Assembly (NCBI RefSeq): GCF_900105175.1
Contig: NZ_LT629771.1
Span: forward strand, 3,286,001 to 3,350,000
Direction: 5' to 3'
Length of the DNA stretch: 64,000 nucleotides
DNA from: Jiangella sp. DSM 45060
GTDB lineage: Bacteria; Actinomycetota; Actinomycetes; Jiangellales; Jiangellaceae
The translations under genes and the position numbers were made by a program. The notes under the pieces were generated by a model. It saw only the letters and a program-made list of their open reading frames with translations, had not been told where the DNA came from and did not search any database. Shown piece after piece: positions 25,371-34,342 of the stretch (position 1 is its first letter; the number at the start of each line of letters is the position of its first letter).

Positions 25371-26637
25371 CCTGGACCCGTCCGGCCGCGTCCTCGGGCG
25401 ACGCAGAGTCGGTGGCCACCGCCACCAGCGCCGATCCCAACGCCTCGGCCACCGCCGGCGACGGCACCTGCCGGTAGCCGGCCAGCCGTTCGTCGATCAT
25501 GGTGACGATGGACGCCCGCGGCTGGGTGGCCGGCGCCGGCAGCTCACTCGGCTCGCGCTCCTCCGCGGTGACCGAGAAGTCGAGGAACGTGTCCATGAGG
25601 ATCTGGCTGCCGGCCCCGGTGCTCAGGTACTCGGCCAGCCGATAGGCCGCCGCCTTGTTGTCGCTGTTCTTGTTGACCACGACGATCCCACTGACGTCGC
25701 CGGTGATCGGCGCGCCGTCGTCGCCGAACGGGAACGGGATGGCGTCGATGTCGAACGAGCCGACCCGGTCCAGCGAGTTGGCGTACATGTCCAGGTTCCA
25801 GCTGCCGTTGGCGAAGAACGCCGCCTTGCCCTGGGTGAACAGGTCGTACGCGTCGTTGTAGGTGGCCGCGCCGACGGCACCCTCCTGGAACACTCCGTCG
25901 GCGAACAGCCCACGCCAGGCGTCGAACGCGTCGACCAGACCTGGCGCGGTCCACTCGCCGCTGCCGTCCAGGGCGGCGTAGAGCGCCTCACTGTCGATGT
26001 CGGCCGCCAGCGCGAGGTAGTAGTCGACGACCTGCCAGGGGTCCTTCCCGCCGAGCGCGATCGGCGCGATGCCCCGGCCGGCCAGTTCCGCGCTGGCCGC
26101 CACCAGGTCGTCGTACGTGGCGGGCACCTCGACGCCGGCCTCGGCGAGCAGCGTCTTGTTGACCCACAGGAACCCGGCCACGCCGTAGCCGACCGGCAGT
26201 CCGTACGTCGTCTCGTCGGCCTGGGCGCGCGACAACGCCTCAGGCGCGTACGCGTCGGCCCAGTCGTCGCCGTTCGACGCCGCCGCGTAATCGTCCAGCG
26301 GCTCCATGTACTGGCCGAACTGGGTGAACATGGCACCCGGCGACACCACGAAGACGTCCGGTCCCTCCCCCGCGCGCAGCTGCGTCTGCAGCGACGTCTG
26401 GTAGTCGGCGATGGGCGCCAGCTTGCTGGTCACCTCGACGTCCGGGTTGTCCTCGGCGAACGCGGCGACGACGGCGTCGAACGTCTCCTGCGTCGGCGTC
26501 CAGGACTCGTACCGGACGGTGCCGCTGGCCGGCGCGGTGACCTCGGCGGCAGCGCCTCCCGTCTGGTCGTCGTCACTGCCGCATGCGGCCAGCAGGCCGG
26601 CCGCGGCCAGGGCGGCCGCGATCACTCTGAGTCTCAC
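25351..26637 (-). CDS. Extracellular solute-binding lipoprotein (CUT1 family)
   Basis: A 428-residue sugar-binding lipoprotein. The signal peptide is short and ends in a lipobox at Cys19 (LLAACGS). The mature part shows the binding fold (VRYESWTPTQETFDAVVAAF, then YGLPVGYGVAGFLWVNK and FTQGKAAFFANGSWNLDM). GTG at 26637 has GAGGAG 7 bases upstream. It follows the large secreted glycosidase gene by 26 bases, so it probably captures arabinose-containing oligosaccharides. Confidence 0.92.
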   Translation of the reverse strand: MRLRVIAAALAAAGLLAACGSDDDQTGGAAAEVTAPASGTVRYESWTPTQETFDAVVAAFAEDNPDVEVTSKLAPIADYQTSLQTQLRAGEGPDVFVVSPGAMFTQFGQYMEPLDDYAAASNGDDWADAYAPEALSRAQADETTYGLPVGYGVAGFLWVNKTLLAEAGVEVPATYDDLVAASAELAGRGIAPIALGGKDPWQVVDYYLALAADIDSEALYAALDGSGEWTAPGLVDAFDAWRGLFADGVFQEGAVGAATYNDAYDLFTQGKAAFFANGSWNLDMYANSLDRVGSFDIDAIPFPFGDDGAPITGDVSGIVVVNKNSDNKAAAYRLAEYLSTGAGSQILMDTFLDFSVTAEEREPSELPAPATQPRASIVTMIDERLAGYRQVPSPAVAEALGSALVAVATDSASPEDAAGRVQDAAESS

Positions 26638-26663
26638 GATGGCTCCTCGGGTCTCGCGGTCGG

Positions 26664-29600
26664 TCACGTGTCGTACCCGACCGAGTCCAGGTCGAAGAAG
26701 AGGCGGTACTCGCCGTCGACGTTGACCACGTAGGTCACGTCGACGCGGGTGACGGCGTCGCGGTGCTCCCACGACGAGACGTCGACCGTGGCCGTGTTCC
26801 AGACGTTGGCCTCGTACTCCGACGTCGCCGAGATGCTCTCCTCGCCGCTGTGCAGCGTGATCGTCACCTCGTAGCTGTCCGGCGACAGCGGCCAGGCCCC
26901 ATAGCTGTTCACCTGCGCGTAGAAGGTGGACGCGTGGGACAGGTCCAGCGGCGTGTCCGGCTCGACGGAGATCGTCCGCGGGTCGGCATCGACCATGGGG
27001 CCGCCGTCGAACTCCAGCAGGTGGGTGCCCGCGTAGGGCACGCCGGGCCCGTTGGCCATGCTCGGCACCGCCCTGACGCCGGCCACGCCAGGGCCGCCCG
27101 TCCAGCCCTGCGTGGTGCCGTCGTCGAAGTCGAACAGGAGATTCGCGACGGAGACGGTGACCGTCCGGGTCGAGCTCAGGCCGTCCGGTCCCGTCGCGGT
27201 GAACGCCAGACGTGCGTCGCCGGTGGGTGCGTCCGGGGAGACGTGGACGGTCACCGGCACCGTGACCGAGGCGGGTGCGCCGTCGGCGGGCACCTCGAAC
27301 GCCTGGGGCTCGGCCGTCCAGCCGTCCGGCAGGTCCGCGGTCAGCTCGCCCGCCAGCGGCGCGTCGGCCTGGCCCCACACCGTCACGTCGAACGTGAGCT
27401 CCTCGCCGGACCGGGCCCGGACCGTGCGCGGCTCGGCCAGCGTCTGCAGCCACGGTTGCGGCTCGCCCACCTGCCGGTAGCCGAACGTCACCGGGCCGTA
27501 CGACGTGGCGCCCTCGGCCGCGACCTCGAACTGCCGGCCCGACACGGCGCCGAGCACCGTGATGCCGGGACCGGCCTGCACCGTCCCGCCCGCGTCGTAC
27601 CAGGTGTCGCCGCCGCGGGTCTCGGTGCTGACCACGTCGTAGAGGCCCGGCTGCAGGGTGACCGGTTCGGACAGGGCCGCGGACACGAATCCGTCCCGGT
27701 CGGCGCGGCCGGTCATGTCGACGGCGGCGGACGCGACGACCGCGCCCTCGACGTCCACGATCTTGACCCGGTGCACGTCGGAGTTCCCGTCGGCCTTGAA
27801 CCGGCCCAGGCTGGTGACCTCGACCGGGCGCGGACCGACGGCGATCCTCATGCCGGCCTGCTCGTACGCGTCGGAGCGGGTCGCCGCGTCGCCCGGGTCG
27901 TAGCCCCGCACCGCCGGTTCGGCGCCGCTGGTGTCCGCCGCCGGCGGGAGCTCGCAGGTCAGGCAGCGTGCCCACAGCGGGCCGCGGGTGCCGGCGGGCA
28001 CCTCGGCCTCGACGGCGCCGTCGGGGCCCGCGGTGAGCGTCCGGGGCTGCCCCGGGCCGAGGGCGACCCGGTACTGCGCGCCCGGCTCCTGGTTCAGCCA
28101 GCGCACGGTCAGCGGCGTCGGCAGCGTGCCACGCAGGGAGACCCGGAACGACACCGGGTCGTCGTAGGTCACGGTCAGCGGCACGCCGCGCCAGGTGTAG
28201 TCGACCGCCGACCCGCTCATGGCGTCGGTGACGTAGGGCGCCAGCACCAGCCGGTCGTACTCGGGCTGGAAGCCGTAGCCGTAGTGGTAGAGCCCCCACG
28301 CCGGCATCACCGTCGTCGGGAACCAGACGCCCGACGCCGTCTCGCTCAGCGGCTTGTCGCGGTCCCACGCCGTGGCGCCGTGGAACCCGTCGGCCTGGTA
28401 GCGCAGCAGGAAGCTCGCGACGGCGGTCTGCAGCACCTGCGGGTCGTCCAGCAGCGGCAGCCCGGCGTAGTAGTCGCCGTCCGGCGCCCCGTACCAGCCG
28501 CCGTTCTCGCCGCCCTTGCCGGCGGTGCGCGCCGTCGCGCCCTCGACGTAGAGGTCGCGGACGTTCATCGGGTGCAGGTCGTAGTTGTGGGTGGCGTTCT
28601 GCGCCTCGACCGCCTCGACGATCGCGCGCCGGCGGTCGGTGTCGGCCAGGTCGGTCTTCAGCACCGCGGCGTTGACCGGCAGGTACAGCGCGTCCTGGTT
28701 GCCGGTGCCGTACAGGAACGTCTGGGTGTCGGGCGACCAGAACCCGCCGTCGGCGACGTCGCGGTTGTAGTGCTCCTTGATGGTGGCGGCGAGGTCGGCC
28801 AGCTCGCCGGCTCGTTCCTGGTCGCCGAGCACGTCACGTTCCAGCGCGCTCCACCGGGTGAGCGCGTCGTACAGCAGTGCGGTCGTGTAGCCGTTGAACG
28901 CGCCGGTCGAGCTCTCCCAGTAGTCGTTGTCGTAGTCGGCCTCGCTGAGCTCGGGATTCACGTTGCGGACGAAACGCGTCTCCGGGTCGGTCCAGTTGGC
29001 GATCAGGTGGTCGATGGCCCGGTCGACGCCGTCCCGCATGCCCGCGAGCCACTCGTCGTCGCCGGACAGCTCGTACGCCATGGCGACGCCGAGGGCGAAG
29101 CCGGGCACCTGGTCGCCGTAGTCGTGGCCCCACGTCGAACCGAAGCCCGGATAGCAGCAGATGACCCGGCCCGACGGCTCGATCAGATGGTCGCGGATGT
29201 CCTCGAGGCCGGCCTCGAACGCGGCGATCGCGTTCGGTTCCGGGAACAGCTGTAGCAGCTGGGCGATCCAGTGCATCTCCAGCGGCGGCACCTCGGACTG
29301 CAGCTGCGGCTGCTCCGTCGACGCGCCCTTGTCGGCGTCCTGCATCATCCAGCGCGCGTAGTCGTTGATCGCCGCGCTGAGTGCCTGCTCGTTCACGCCG
29401 CGCAGGTCGCCGAGGTCGTAGAAGTCGTCGACGTCGGCGGCCGCCAGCCGCAGCGTGACCTCGTCGGTCTGCCCGGCCGTGACGGCGACCGGTGCGAACA
29501 CCGGCGTGCCGTTCTTCGTGGTCTGGTAGCCGTACCCGAGCGGGTTCGGGCCGGCGTAGCGCAGCCCGGTGGCCGACGTCAGCACCGCCAGGTTCAGCAC

Positions 29601-30356
29601 CGCGCCGGAGTCCTCCCGCGACCGCCACAGTTCCGTCGCGCGGCCGGAGCCGACGCCGTCGTGGCTGGTGCTGGCGTCGATGCTGAGGGCGACGCCGGTC
29701 GCCGGGTTGAGCAGGTCGTAGCCCACCTGCTCCTTCGACGTGCGGATGTTCGGGTCGACGCGGTCACCGCCGGCCAGCCAGCTCTCCTGGTAGGTGTTCA
29801 CCAGGTCACCGCCCAGCGGGAAGTTGCCGCCGTCGCCGGGCCAGCGCAGGTGCTCGAACGCGTCCTCGGCGAACGTGATGGCCGGGGTCCCCTGCTCGAC
29901 GAGGGACGCGTCGGCGCGGTAGGTGCGGCCCAGCGTGAAGCCGAGCTCGCCGGCGCCGGCCCGGAAGGTCCAGACCTCGTCGGCCGCCGGCGTCGCGAAC
30001 CGGACCTCGACGGTGTCACCGGTCACCTCGACGACGGGGTCGGCGTCGAGGTCGAGCGACGTGACCTCACCGGCAGCGGTCGTGACGGACGAGTACAGGC
30101 CCCCGCCGGCGAGCACCTCGCGCCCGTCGACCTCCAGACTGCGCACCGCCGCGGCGCCGTCGACGTCGAGCTCCGCGCAGTACCGCTCGCCGCACATGGT
30201 CACCGTCCCGGCGGCGTCGTCGGCGGCGACGGACCACCCGGCGGCGCCCGTAGCACCCGCGAGGTCTCCCGGGGCCGCGCCGGCAGGCGGGGCGGCGAAC
30301 GCCGCCGCCAGCAGCAGCGCGGCGATGGTGGAACGACCTGCCTTGCGGAGCGTCAT
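26664..30356 (-). CDS. Large secreted multidomain protein, putative (alpha/alpha)6-barrel glycoside hydrolase
   Basis: A 1230-residue secreted protein. A signal peptide (about 1-28, ending PAGAA) is followed by a beta-rich domain, then a helical-barrel catalytic-looking domain with acidic and aromatic motifs (EMHWIAQLLQLFPEP, STWGHDYGDQVPGF, DNDYWESSTGAFNGY, GENGGWYGAPDGDYYAGLP). A beta-sandwich follows, then a NEW3-like domain at about 970-1073 (ELTFDVTVWGQADAPLAGEL) and a C-terminal jelly-roll-like domain at about 1074-1230 starting FDFDDGTTQGW, which resembles a carbohydrate-binding module. I do not recognise the GH family. ATG 30356 has AGGAGAG upstream. As the first gene of the GH127 operon it probably frees oligosaccharides outside the cell. 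Confidence 0.7.
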   Translation of the reverse strand: MTLRKAGRSTIAALLLAAAFAAPPAGAAPGDLAGATGAAGWSVAADDAAGTVTMCGERYCAELDVDGAAAVRSLEVDGREVLAGGGLYSSVTTAAGEVTSLDLDADPVVEVTGDTVEVRFATPAADEVWTFRAGAGELGFTLGRTYRADASLVEQGTPAITFAEDAFEHLRWPGDGGNFPLGGDLVNTYQESWLAGGDRVDPNIRTSKEQVGYDLLNPATGVALSIDASTSHDGVGSGRATELWRSREDSGAVLNLAVLTSATGLRYAGPNPLGYGYQTTKNGTPVFAPVAVTAGQTDEVTLRLAAADVDDFYDLGDLRGVNEQALSAAINDYARWMMQDADKGASTEQPQLQSEVPPLEMHWIAQLLQLFPEPNAIAAFEAGLEDIRDHLIEPSGRVICCYPGFGSTWGHDYGDQVPGFALGVAMAYELSGDDEWLAGMRDGVDRAIDHLIANWTDPETRFVRNVNPELSEADYDNDYWESSTGAFNGYTTALLYDALTRWSALERDVLGDQERAGELADLAATIKEHYNRDVADGGFWSPDTQTFLYGTGNQDALYLPVNAAVLKTDLADTDRRRAIVEAVEAQNATHNYDLHPMNVRDLYVEGATARTAGKGGENGGWYGAPDGDYYAGLPLLDDPQVLQTAVASFLLRYQADGFHGATAWDRDKPLSETASGVWFPTTVMPAWGLYHYGYGFQPEYDRLVLAPYVTDAMSGSAVDYTWRGVPLTVTYDDPVSFRVSLRGTLPTPLTVRWLNQEPGAQYRVALGPGQPRTLTAGPDGAVEAEVPAGTRGPLWARCLTCELPPAADTSGAEPAVRGYDPGDAATRSDAYEQAGMRIAVGPRPVEVTSLGRFKADGNSDVHRVKIVDVEGAVVASAAVDMTGRADRDGFVSAALSEPVTLQPGLYDVVSTETRGGDTWYDAGGTVQAGPGITVLGAVSGRQFEVAAEGATSYGPVTFGYRQVGEPQPWLQTLAEPRTVRARSGEELTFDVTVWGQADAPLAGELTADLPDGWTAEPQAFEVPADGAPASVTVPVTVHVSPDAPTGDARLAFTATGPDGLSSTRTVTVSVANLLFDFDDGTTQGWTGGPGVAGVRAVPSMANGPGVPYAGTHLLEFDGGPMVDADPRTISVEPDTPLDLSHASTFYAQVNSYGAWPLSPDSYEVTITLHSGEESISATSEYEANVWNTATVDVSSWEHRDAVTRVDVTYVVNVDGEYRLFFDLDSVGYDT

Positions 30357-30388
30357 GGCAACTCTCCTGTCGAAGGTCCAGTGTCGGC

Positions 30389-30449
30389 GAAACGGCGTCG
30401 CAGTGTGATTAAACCGTTTCACATTTCGGCGAAACTAGCGCTCCGTTTC
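30389..30449. promoter_or_regulatory. LacI-type operator cluster upstream of the glycan operon
   Basis: Four GAAAC/GTTTC half-sites alternate in 61 bases: 30389-30393, 30416-30420, 30431-30435 and 30445-30449. The centre AAAC-C-GTTT (30411-30419, within TTAAACCGTTTCA) is symmetric, and the last two half-sites form GAAAC-N9-GTTTC. This pattern fits the LacI-family regulator encoded divergently. Confidence 0.5.
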
Positions 30450-30585
30450 CGGCGCGTCAATACCCGGCGACCGGTGACGGGATCGCCCTGTCGAGCACAT
30501 CCGCAGGTCGTCGGGGTATTCGTCGGATCCGTCGCCATGGCATGCTTGCTCTGCGCCACCGATCGCAGGGAGTTGATCCGGTTCA

Positions 30586-31614
30586 ATGCCAACGCAGAGT
30601 CACGGCCGCCCACCCACCGGGATCCGCGAGGTCGCACAGCTCGCGGGCGTCTCGATCGGGACGGTGTCGAACGTGCTCAACAAGCCCGAGGTGGTCGCCG
30701 AGCGCACGAGGAAGCGGGTGCTCGCCGCCATCGAGCGGCTGAACTTCGTGCCGAACCGAGGCGCCGCCGACCTTCGCTCCGGACGCAGCCGCATGATCGG
30801 CCTCGTCGTCCCCGACATCACGAACCCGTTCTTCGCCGAGGTCGCCCGCGGCGCCGTCGACGCCGCGGGCGAGAGCAACGTCGCCGTGGTGCTGTGCAAC
30901 AGCGACCAGGACCCGGCCAAGGAGGACCGCTACCTCGACGTGCTCGAGGAGCACCGGGTGGCCGGCGTCGTCATCAATCCCGTGGGAGCGATCCCGGCGC
31001 GGCTGGCCGACCTGCGGGACCGCGGCTCCAAGGTCGTCTGCGTGCACCGATCGGTCAAGACCAGCGACTACTGCTCGGTGGCGGTCGACGACGTCCGGGG
31101 CGGCCGGCTCGCCACCGACCATCTGCTCGGACTCGGCGCCCGGACCATCGCCCTGGTGAACGGACCGGTCTCGCTTCGTCCATGCGCCGACCGCCGGCTC
31201 GGCGCCCGGCAGGCGGTCAAGGCGGCCGGGCTGCCGGCCGGTGCGCTGGTCGAGGTGCGGCAGGCGGCCATGACCATCAAGGGCGGCATCGAGGCGGCCG
31301 AGCACCTGCTCGCGGGCTCGCGGCTGCCCGACGCCGTCTTCTGCACCAACGACCTGCTCGCCGTCGGTGTGACCCGGCGCCTGACCCAGGCCGGCCTGGC
31401 GGTGCCGGGCGACGTCGCCATCGCCGGCTACGACGACATCGACCTCGCGGCCGAGGCCACCATCCCGCTGACCTCGGTGGGCCAGCCGAAGTACGGCCTG
31501 GGCCACCGGGCCACCCAGTTGGTGCTCACCGAGATCGCCGAGCCGAGCGGCCACCGGCACGAACGGGTGGCGTTCCACCCGCAACTGGCCGTCCGCGAGT
31601 CCTCGCTGCGCTGA
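30586..31614 (+). CDS. LacI-family transcriptional regulator
   Basis: A 342-residue repressor. The N-terminal helix-turn-helix (REVAQLAGVSIGTVSNVLNK) and hinge helix (RKRVLAAIERLNFVPN) are complete, and the sugar-binding domain begins MIGLVVPDITNPFFAE with later AVFCTNDLLAVGV and DVAIAGYDDIDLA. It is transcribed away from the five-gene glycan operon with 229 bases between them and should repress that operon until an arabinose-type sugar binds. Confidence 0.92.
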   Translation: MPTQSHGRPPTGIREVAQLAGVSIGTVSNVLNKPEVVAERTRKRVLAAIERLNFVPNRGAADLRSGRSRMIGLVVPDITNPFFAEVARGAVDAAGESNVAVVLCNSDQDPAKEDRYLDVLEEHRVAGVVINPVGAIPARLADLRDRGSKVVCVHRSVKTSDYCSVAVDDVRGGRLATDHLLGLGARTIALVNGPVSLRPCADRRLGARQAVKAAGLPAGALVEVRQAAMTIKGGIEAAEHLLAGSRLPDAVFCTNDLLAVGVTRRLTQAGLAVPGDVAIAGYDDIDLAAEATIPLTSVGQPKYGLGHRATQLVLTEIAEPSGHRHERVAFHPQLAVRESSLR

Positions 31615-31688
31615 GTCCAGGGCTCGGCCCTCCGGTCGTCAGGCCGTGCCCTTCGGGTGCCGAGCTCAGCGTGACGCTCGGCCGATGG

Positions 31689-31982
31689 TCAGCCGAGCTT
31701 TCCCAGGATGCCCCTCATCTCGTCGGCGTCGAAAGCGCGAAGGGTCGTCGTCCGGATGTTGCCCTGCGCGGCGATGGCCAGTGCGAAGGCGGTGCCGGAC
31801 TCGTCGTCGGGGAACTCGGCGATCGAGACGATGTCGTACGGGCCCACGGTCCAGTAGACGTCCTTGAGGTTGCCTCCCATGCGCTCGGCCAGGTCACCGG
31901 CGGCCTTGGCTCGGTCGAGCGACTCCTTCGACTGACGCACTCCCTGGTCGGTCCAGTTGATCAAGCTGACGAATGTGGGCAT
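31689..31982 (-). CDS. GYD-domain protein
   Basis: A 97-residue protein matching the small GYD family (MPTFVSLINWTDQGVR; VYWTVGPYDIVSIAEFPDDE, where the GPYD segment corresponds to the family's GxYD). The family is a ferredoxin-like fold with no settled function. It lies alone, convergent with the LacI gene and divergent from the MMPL exporter gene. Confidence 0.85.
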   Translation of the reverse strand: MPTFVSLINWTDQGVRQSKESLDRAKAAGDLAERMGGNLKDVYWTVGPYDIVSIAEFPDDESGTAFALAIAAQGNIRTTTLRAFDADEMRGILGKLG

Positions 31983-32150
31983 CGCAGCTCACCCCCATGT
32001 GGATGGTGCCCTCGTGAGCGTCGTCGTTCCGGGGCACGCGACAACTCTCACGCTACGACGGCGGCCCGGCCTTGGAAACGCCCTGCGCCCGACCTCTTCG
32101 TGCCCGCGGCGGCCGGCGGCCACGTTGACAGTGATCGACACGACACTTAA

Positions 32151-32181
32151 GTTTGCTTTCAAATTTGATTTGAAGACAAAC
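32151..32181. promoter_or_regulatory. 31-base dyad operator in the MMPL promoter
   Basis: An AT-rich dyad lies 35 bases before the exporter start: outer arms GTTTG and CAAAC, inner arms TTCAAA and TTTGAA, with 2-base gaps on each side and a 5-base centre TTTGA. The symmetry is perfect apart from those spacers. A related but weaker dyad lies at 35854-35881 in front of the MarR gene, which makes MarR the likeliest binder. Confidence 0.55.
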
Positions 32182-32215
32182 ACTACCGTCCGACTCGATC
32201 GCGAAAGCAGACCTC

Positions 32216-34342
32216 ATGGCCACGTTGCTCCATCGTCTCGGTCGTTTCAGCCATGCTCGGCGCAGGCTGGTCGCCGCCTTGTGGCTGGCGGTGGCGCTGA
32301 CCATCGGTGCTGCCGCCGCCACGCTGTCCGGACCGACCGTCGACTCGTTCGACCTGCCGGGCACCGAGTCGCAGGAGGCGTTCGACCTCCTCGACGAGCG
32401 CTTTCCGAACGTGCCGATGGACGGCGCCTCCGCGCGCGTCGTCTTCGTCGCCCCGGACGGCGAGACGATCGACGCCGCCGAGGCGGCGATCTCCGGCATC
32501 CTGGCCGACCTCGCCTCCGGCGAGCAGGTGCTGCAGGTCTCGAGCCCGTTCGATTCGGGGATGATCACCGACGACCGCTCCACGGCACTCGCGGAGGTCA
32601 CCTATACCGCGCCCTACCCGGAGTTGACCGACGAGACCACCCGAGCCCTGCAGGACGCGGCCGCGAGCGGTGCGGCAGCCGGGCTGGACGTGGAGCTGGG
32701 CGGCGACGCGCTCGAGCCGGAGCTGGAGGTCGGCGGCGAACTGGTCGGGCTGGCCGTGGCCGCGCTCGTCCTGGTGCTCACGCTCGGTTCCCTGCTCGCC
32801 GCGGGCATGTCGCTGGCCACCGGGATCATCGGCGTGCTCATCGGGATCTCCGGCATCACCGCCTTGACCGGCTTCGTCGATCTCGGCGCCACCACCCCGA
32901 TCCTGGCCCTGATGCTCGGCCTGGCCGTCGGCATCGACTACGCGTTGTTCATCGTCTCCCGCTACCGGCACGAGCTCGCGACCGGCCGGGCACCCGAGGA
33001 AGCGGCCGGCGTCGCCGTCGCGACCGCGGGTTCGGCCGTCGTGTTCGCCGGGCTCACCGTCGTCATCGCCCTGGCCGGGCTGTCCATCGTCGGCATCGGC
33101 CTGGCCACCGAGATGGGACTCGCCGCCGCGGGAACGGTGGTCGTGGCCGTGCTGATCGCGCTGACGCTGCTGCCCGCCCTCATGGGCTTCGCGGGCCGGC
33201 GCGTCCTGCCACGCCGGCTGCGCCACCACCCCGCGAGGGAGGGCGACGACCTCGAGCGGTCCCGGCTGGGCCGGCGATGGGCCGGGCTCGTCACCCGCCG
33301 GCCGCGCGCCGTCCTGGCCGTCGCCGTCGCGGGGCTCGCCGTCCTGGCCAGCCCGGTCGTCGACCTCCGCCTCGGCTTCCCCGACCACGGCACCCATCCC
33401 GAGGAGACGACGCAGCGCCAGGCCTACGACGCCATCGCCGACGGCTTCGGGCCCGGATTCAACGGCCCGCTGATGGTGGTCGTCGACCTCGCCGGGAGTC
33501 CCGATCCCCGGCGAGCGGCCGACGCCGTCGAGCGCGCCCTCTCCGGCACCGAGGGGGTTGCGGCCAGCGCTCCCCCGCAGTTCGACCAGACGGGCGACAC
33601 CGCGATCCTGTCGGTGATCCCCAGCGGCGGACCGGACAGCGCGGAGACCGAACAGCTCGTCCAGACCATCAGGACCGACGTCCGCCCCGTGGCGGAACGG
33701 GAGGGAGCCGGGCTGGCCGTCACCGGCGGCACCGCGGTGCTCATCGACTTCAACGAGAAGATGGGCGACGCGCTGCTGGTCTATCTGCCGGTGGTGATCG
33801 GCCTGTCGTTCCTCCTGCTGATGGGGGTGTTCCGGTCGGTCCTGATCCCACTCAAGGCGACGCTGGGCTTCCTGCTGAGCGTGGGAGCCACGTTCGGCAC
33901 CCTGGTCGCGATCTTCCAGTGGGGCTGGCTCGAACCACTCGGCCTGCAACCGACGGGCGCCGTGGTCAGCACGCTGCCGATCCTGCTCATCGGCATCGTG
34001 TTCGGCCTGGCCATGGATTACGAGGTGTTCCTCGTGACCAGGATGCGCGAGGAGTACCTCCGCGGCCGCCCCGCCACGGACGCCGTCCGTTCCGGCTTCG
34101 CGCACGGGGCTCGGGTCGTCACCGCCGCGGCGATCATCATGATCAGCGTGTTCGGCGGGTTCATCCTCGGCGACTCCAGCGACATCATCCAGATCGGGGT
34201 CGCGCTCGCGACGGCCGTCGCCGTCGACGCGTTCGTCGTCCGCATGACGATCGTGCCCGCCGTCCTCAGCCTGGCCGGTGATCGCGCGTGGTGGCTCCCC
34301 CGCCGGCTCGACCGGCTCATCCCGGGGGCGGTCCGGGGATGA
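32216..34342 (+). CDS. MMPL-family (RND-type) membrane transporter
   Basis: A 708-residue membrane protein of the MMPL type with two repeats, each with a large extracytoplasmic loop after the first span and five further spans (12 in total). Typical blocks are GIDYALFIVSRYRHEL and GLAMDYEVFLVTRMREEY, the conserved Asp-Tyr pairs used in proton coupling. The family exports lipids or drugs. The stop overlaps the ATG of the FAD monooxygenase gene (ATGA), suggesting joint control by the dyad at 32151. Confidence 0.92.
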   Translation: MATLLHRLGRFSHARRRLVAALWLAVALTIGAAAATLSGPTVDSFDLPGTESQEAFDLLDERFPNVPMDGASARVVFVAPDGETIDAAEAAISGILADLASGEQVLQVSSPFDSGMITDDRSTALAEVTYTAPYPELTDETTRALQDAAASGAAAGLDVELGGDALEPELEVGGELVGLAVAALVLVLTLGSLLAAGMSLATGIIGVLIGISGITALTGFVDLGATTPILALMLGLAVGIDYALFIVSRYRHELATGRAPEEAAGVAVATAGSAVVFAGLTVVIALAGLSIVGIGLATEMGLAAAGTVVVAVLIALTLLPALMGFAGRRVLPRRLRHHPAREGDDLERSRLGRRWAGLVTRRPRAVLAVAVAGLAVLASPVVDLRLGFPDHGTHPEETTQRQAYDAIADGFGPGFNGPLMVVVDLAGSPDPRRAADAVERALSGTEGVAASAPPQFDQTGDTAILSVIPSGGPDSAETEQLVQTIRTDVRPVAEREGAGLAVTGGTAVLIDFNEKMGDALLVYLPVVIGLSFLLLMGVFRSVLIPLKATLGFLLSVGATFGTLVAIFQWGWLEPLGLQPTGAVVSTLPILLIGIVFGLAMDYEVFLVTRMREEYLRGRPATDAVRSGFAHGARVVTAAAIIMISVFGGFILGDSSDIIQIGVALATAVAVDAFVVRMTIVPAVLSLAGDRAWWLPRRLDRLIPGAVRG

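Noticed and set aside
31615-31688. Terminator between lacI and the GYD gene
   Set aside because: GCTCGGC and GCCGAGC arms exist, but the loop exceeds 30 bases and there is no T-run.
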